Source of the DNA: Chloroflexota bacterium
GTDB taxonomy: Bacteria; Chloroflexota; Anaerolineae; Promineifilales; Promineifilaceae
Assembly (NCBI GenBank): GCA_017993775.1
Contig: JAGOMA010000035.1
Location: 1 to 52,121 of the forward strand
Direction of reading: 5' to 3'
DNA length: 52,121 nucleotides
Both the position numbers and the translations under genes were made by a program. Below the pieces are notes generated by a model that was not told the DNA's origin, did not search any database, and saw nothing but the letters and a program-made list of their open reading frames with translations. Below, in pieces: positions 52,097-52,121 of this stretch (position 1 is the first letter of the stretch; every line of letters begins with the position of its first letter).

Positions 52097-52121
52097 ATGG
52101 ATTTGGGATTAAATGGGAAAA
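52097..52121 (+). CDS. start of a probable short-chain dehydrogenase/reductase
   Basis: Only eight codons are present before the window ends: MDLGLNGK. GAGGTGAAAA lies just before the ATG. This opening is typical of SDR proteins, where it continues into the VALVTG cofactor strand. The call is tentative because the motif itself is outside the window. Confidence 0.4.

Overview
The window looks like a chromosomal stretch of an uncultured-type bacterium, most likely a member of the Chloroflexota (Anaerolineae/Caldilineae side). This is an inference from gene content: FhaA/FhaB-type FHA proteins, many Cys-anchored lipoproteins with Thr/Pro or Ala/Pro/Glu linkers, a secreted protein ending in a YxYPIxFKN-like tail, a YggS/YggT pair, and a MalF/MalG sugar ABC system without its own ATPase. 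No rRNA, tRNA, CRISPR array, transposase or phage gene was seen. The sequence is saturated with the 8-bp palindrome ACGGCCGT: about 95 copies counted by eye, where about one is expected by chance.

Layout. 1-190: tail of an ABC ATPase gene. 421-5614: a signalling cassette of a CarH-like cobalamin-binding protein with the Wx9EH motif and two hybrid histidine kinases, in lower-GC DNA. 6062-9333: an alpha/beta hydrolase fused to an acyl-CoA ligase, then a polysaccharide deacetylase. 9370-17340, all minus strand: YggT, YggS-type PLP protein, a PQQ-type sugar dehydrogenase lipoprotein, Dtd, a TPR protein, a peptidase-MA-like metalloprotease, an AEC transporter, a HEAT-repeat protein with a very acidic tail, and an M50 site-2 protease. 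17543-19714: a secreted protein with a possible caspase-like His/Cys dyad.

20161-41270 is the centrepiece, a beta-glucan (probably laminarin-type beta-1,3-glucan) utilisation locus. Two divergent LacI regulators flank a set of LacI-type operators. Then come a sugar-binding lipoprotein, two permeases, a 1452-residue secreted GH16 enzyme with repeated carbohydrate-binding-like and Calx-beta domains, a DUF1269-like protein, a GH16 lipoprotein, a cytoplasmic glycoside phosphorylase of the GH94/GH149/GH161 type, a cytoplasmic GH3 with a PA14 insertion, and a CBM9-GH3 lipoprotein. The inferred flow is that extracellular GH16 and GH3 enzymes cut the polymer, the ABC system imports oligosaccharides, and the phosphorylase and second GH3 finish them inside.

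41577-52121: a phosphotransferase-fold kinase, a pair of SPFH/band-7 membrane proteins, a DAO-type flavoprotein, signal peptidase I, an M24 aminopeptidase, an unrecognised 575-residue protein with nucleoside-phosphorylase-like motifs, selenophosphate synthetase SelD encoded through an in-frame UGA at codon 17 (a selenoprotein that simple ORF calling truncates), FhaA- and FhaB-like FHA proteins, and the first codons of a probable short-chain dehydrogenase.

Intergenic regions carry several families of perfect or near-perfect inverted repeats. Some act plausibly as bidirectional terminators between convergent genes. One family, with arms AGACCC[T/C]AAGGGTTT, shows a compensatory base-pair change.
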